Shown here one piece after another: positions 63,601 to 64,000 of a stretch of 64,000 bases of DNA. Made by a program: the position numbers and the translations under genes. Every line of letters begins with the position of its first letter. The first letter of the stretch is position 1. The notes beneath the pieces are model-generated. The model saw nothing but the letters and a program-made list of their open reading frames with translations, did no database searches and was not told the origin of the DNA. The DNA is from Ignavibacteriales bacterium (GTDB lineage: Bacteria; Bacteroidota; Ignavibacteria; Ignavibacteriales; Ignavibacteriaceae): contig CP054182.1 of the NCBI GenBank assembly GCA_015709675.1, positions 3,575,448 through 3,639,447 of the forward strand, in the 5' to 3' direction.

Positions 63601-64000
63601 GGCATTGTATCCTGTAATAAAAATTTTCTGATCCGGTTACCTTAAACTTTTCACTCAGTCTCCGTCCCGCAATTGCTGCAATCTCACCCCCGGCTATGAT
63701 CACCGCTTCCTGCTTCTTTTTGTAAAGCGGAATTCCCGCACTGTTAAGAAAGTCACTGACCAGGACGGTTCCTTTCATACCCAGCGGCTGAAACCGGTCG
63801 CCTGCATGCCAGTGTCTGACGGAAATCATGGTGATTTCATTCGCGCTTTCAATAAACTCAGTCCGGGGAGAGCCGGAAAAATCAGTATCCTCTTTTTTTA
63901 CCCGCTCAAAAGAAATCTCTTTACCCGCAAATATGACGCTTTCTCCGGGTGAAATCCTCACTTCTTTCTCAGAATTTTCCGTTTCCCTGAAGATGATCAC
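63590..64000 (-). CDS. tilS: tRNA(Ile)-lysidine synthetase C-terminal domain, 5' part beyond right edge
   Basis: 136 residues of open frame running off the edge. VRHWHAGDRFQPLGMKGTVLVSDFLNSAGIP and EIAAIAGRRLSEKFKVT are typical of the TilS C-terminal domain. The catalytic PP-loop (SGGxDS) must lie outside the window. TilS modifies the CAU anticodon of tRNA-Ile to lysidine. Identified from the C-terminal motif and the tilS-hpt-ftsH order. Confidence 0.85.
   Translation of the reverse strand: MIIFRETENSEKEVRISPGESVIFAGKEISFERVKKEDTDFSGSPRTEFIESANEITMISVRHWHAGDRFQPLGMKGTVLVSDFLNSAGIPLYKKKQEAVIIAGGEIAAIAGRRLSEKFKVTGSENFYYRIQCHER

Overview
This 64 kb window looks like the chromosome of a free-living, Gram-negative member of the Bacteroidetes/Chlorobi (FCB) group, most probably Ignavibacteria. 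Three things point that way: two secreted proteins end in the type IX secretion sorting domain with the YPNPFNP-type motif typical of that lineage, there is a TonB-dependent receptor with a carboxypeptidase-like N-terminal domain, and there are Bacteroidetes-type families (DUF4837, DUF2723, S9 peptidases). Composition is moderate in GC. Taxonomy is inferred from protein families only.

Layout. 1-3341: a YbdK-type carboxylate-amine ligase (cut by the left edge) with an ATP-grasp enzyme, and divergently a DUF6986 aldolase-like protein. 3583-12592: a complete chemosensory operon (CheW, CheR-TPR, CheW, membrane receptor, CheA-REC, CheB, then a REC-histidine kinase), with the parts list of the Wsp system but no diguanylate cyclase. 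13148-15676: two outer-membrane barrel genes bracketed by copies of a ~115-bp repeat. 16071-19052: a four-subunit 2-oxoacid:ferredoxin oxidoreductase operon plus a small ferritin-like protein. 19424-28817: antiporter, S9 peptidase, RlpA, methyltransferase, DUF423, UvrB and pyrophosphatase, interrupted by two arrays of palindromic repeats. 29235-31147: lrp-glnA. 31510-36926: an operon with a SurA/PpiC-like chaperone, a NodU/CmcH carbamoyltransferase, SxtJ, a 52-residue DUF5989 protein, and further on a 56-residue basic protein and a family 2 glycosyltransferase. 37083-43504: TonB receptor, thioredoxin, membrane protein, secreted deacetylase-like T9SS protein and FIST protein. 43854-45250: a frameshifted VapBC module and an initiator tRNA gene lying inside a cluster of tRNA-derived broken copies. 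45358-54145: two secreted amidohydrolase-like proteins, an intact VapBC, a 1027-residue T9SS BNR-repeat protein and a lipoprotein. 54287-64000: glnE, DUF2723, DUF4837 lipoprotein, polyprenol kinase-like protein, ftsH, hpt and tilS (cut by the right edge).

How parts fit together: glnA keeps the tyrosine that GlnE adenylylates, and glnE is also in the window, so classical covalent control of glutamine synthetase is likely, with an Lrp-type regulator just upstream of glnA. The chemosensory operon has all components for receptor signalling, methylation adaptation and phosphorelay. The KOR operon is a complete ferredoxin-linked enzyme.

The most unusual content is intergenic. At least six repeat families sit between genes. 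They include hairpin units whose stems differ in sequence but keep pairing, a perfect 22-bp-period array, and five partial copies of the initiator tRNA gene in which part of the D arm is replaced by a palindrome. These are better candidates for something undescribed than any protein-coding cluster here.
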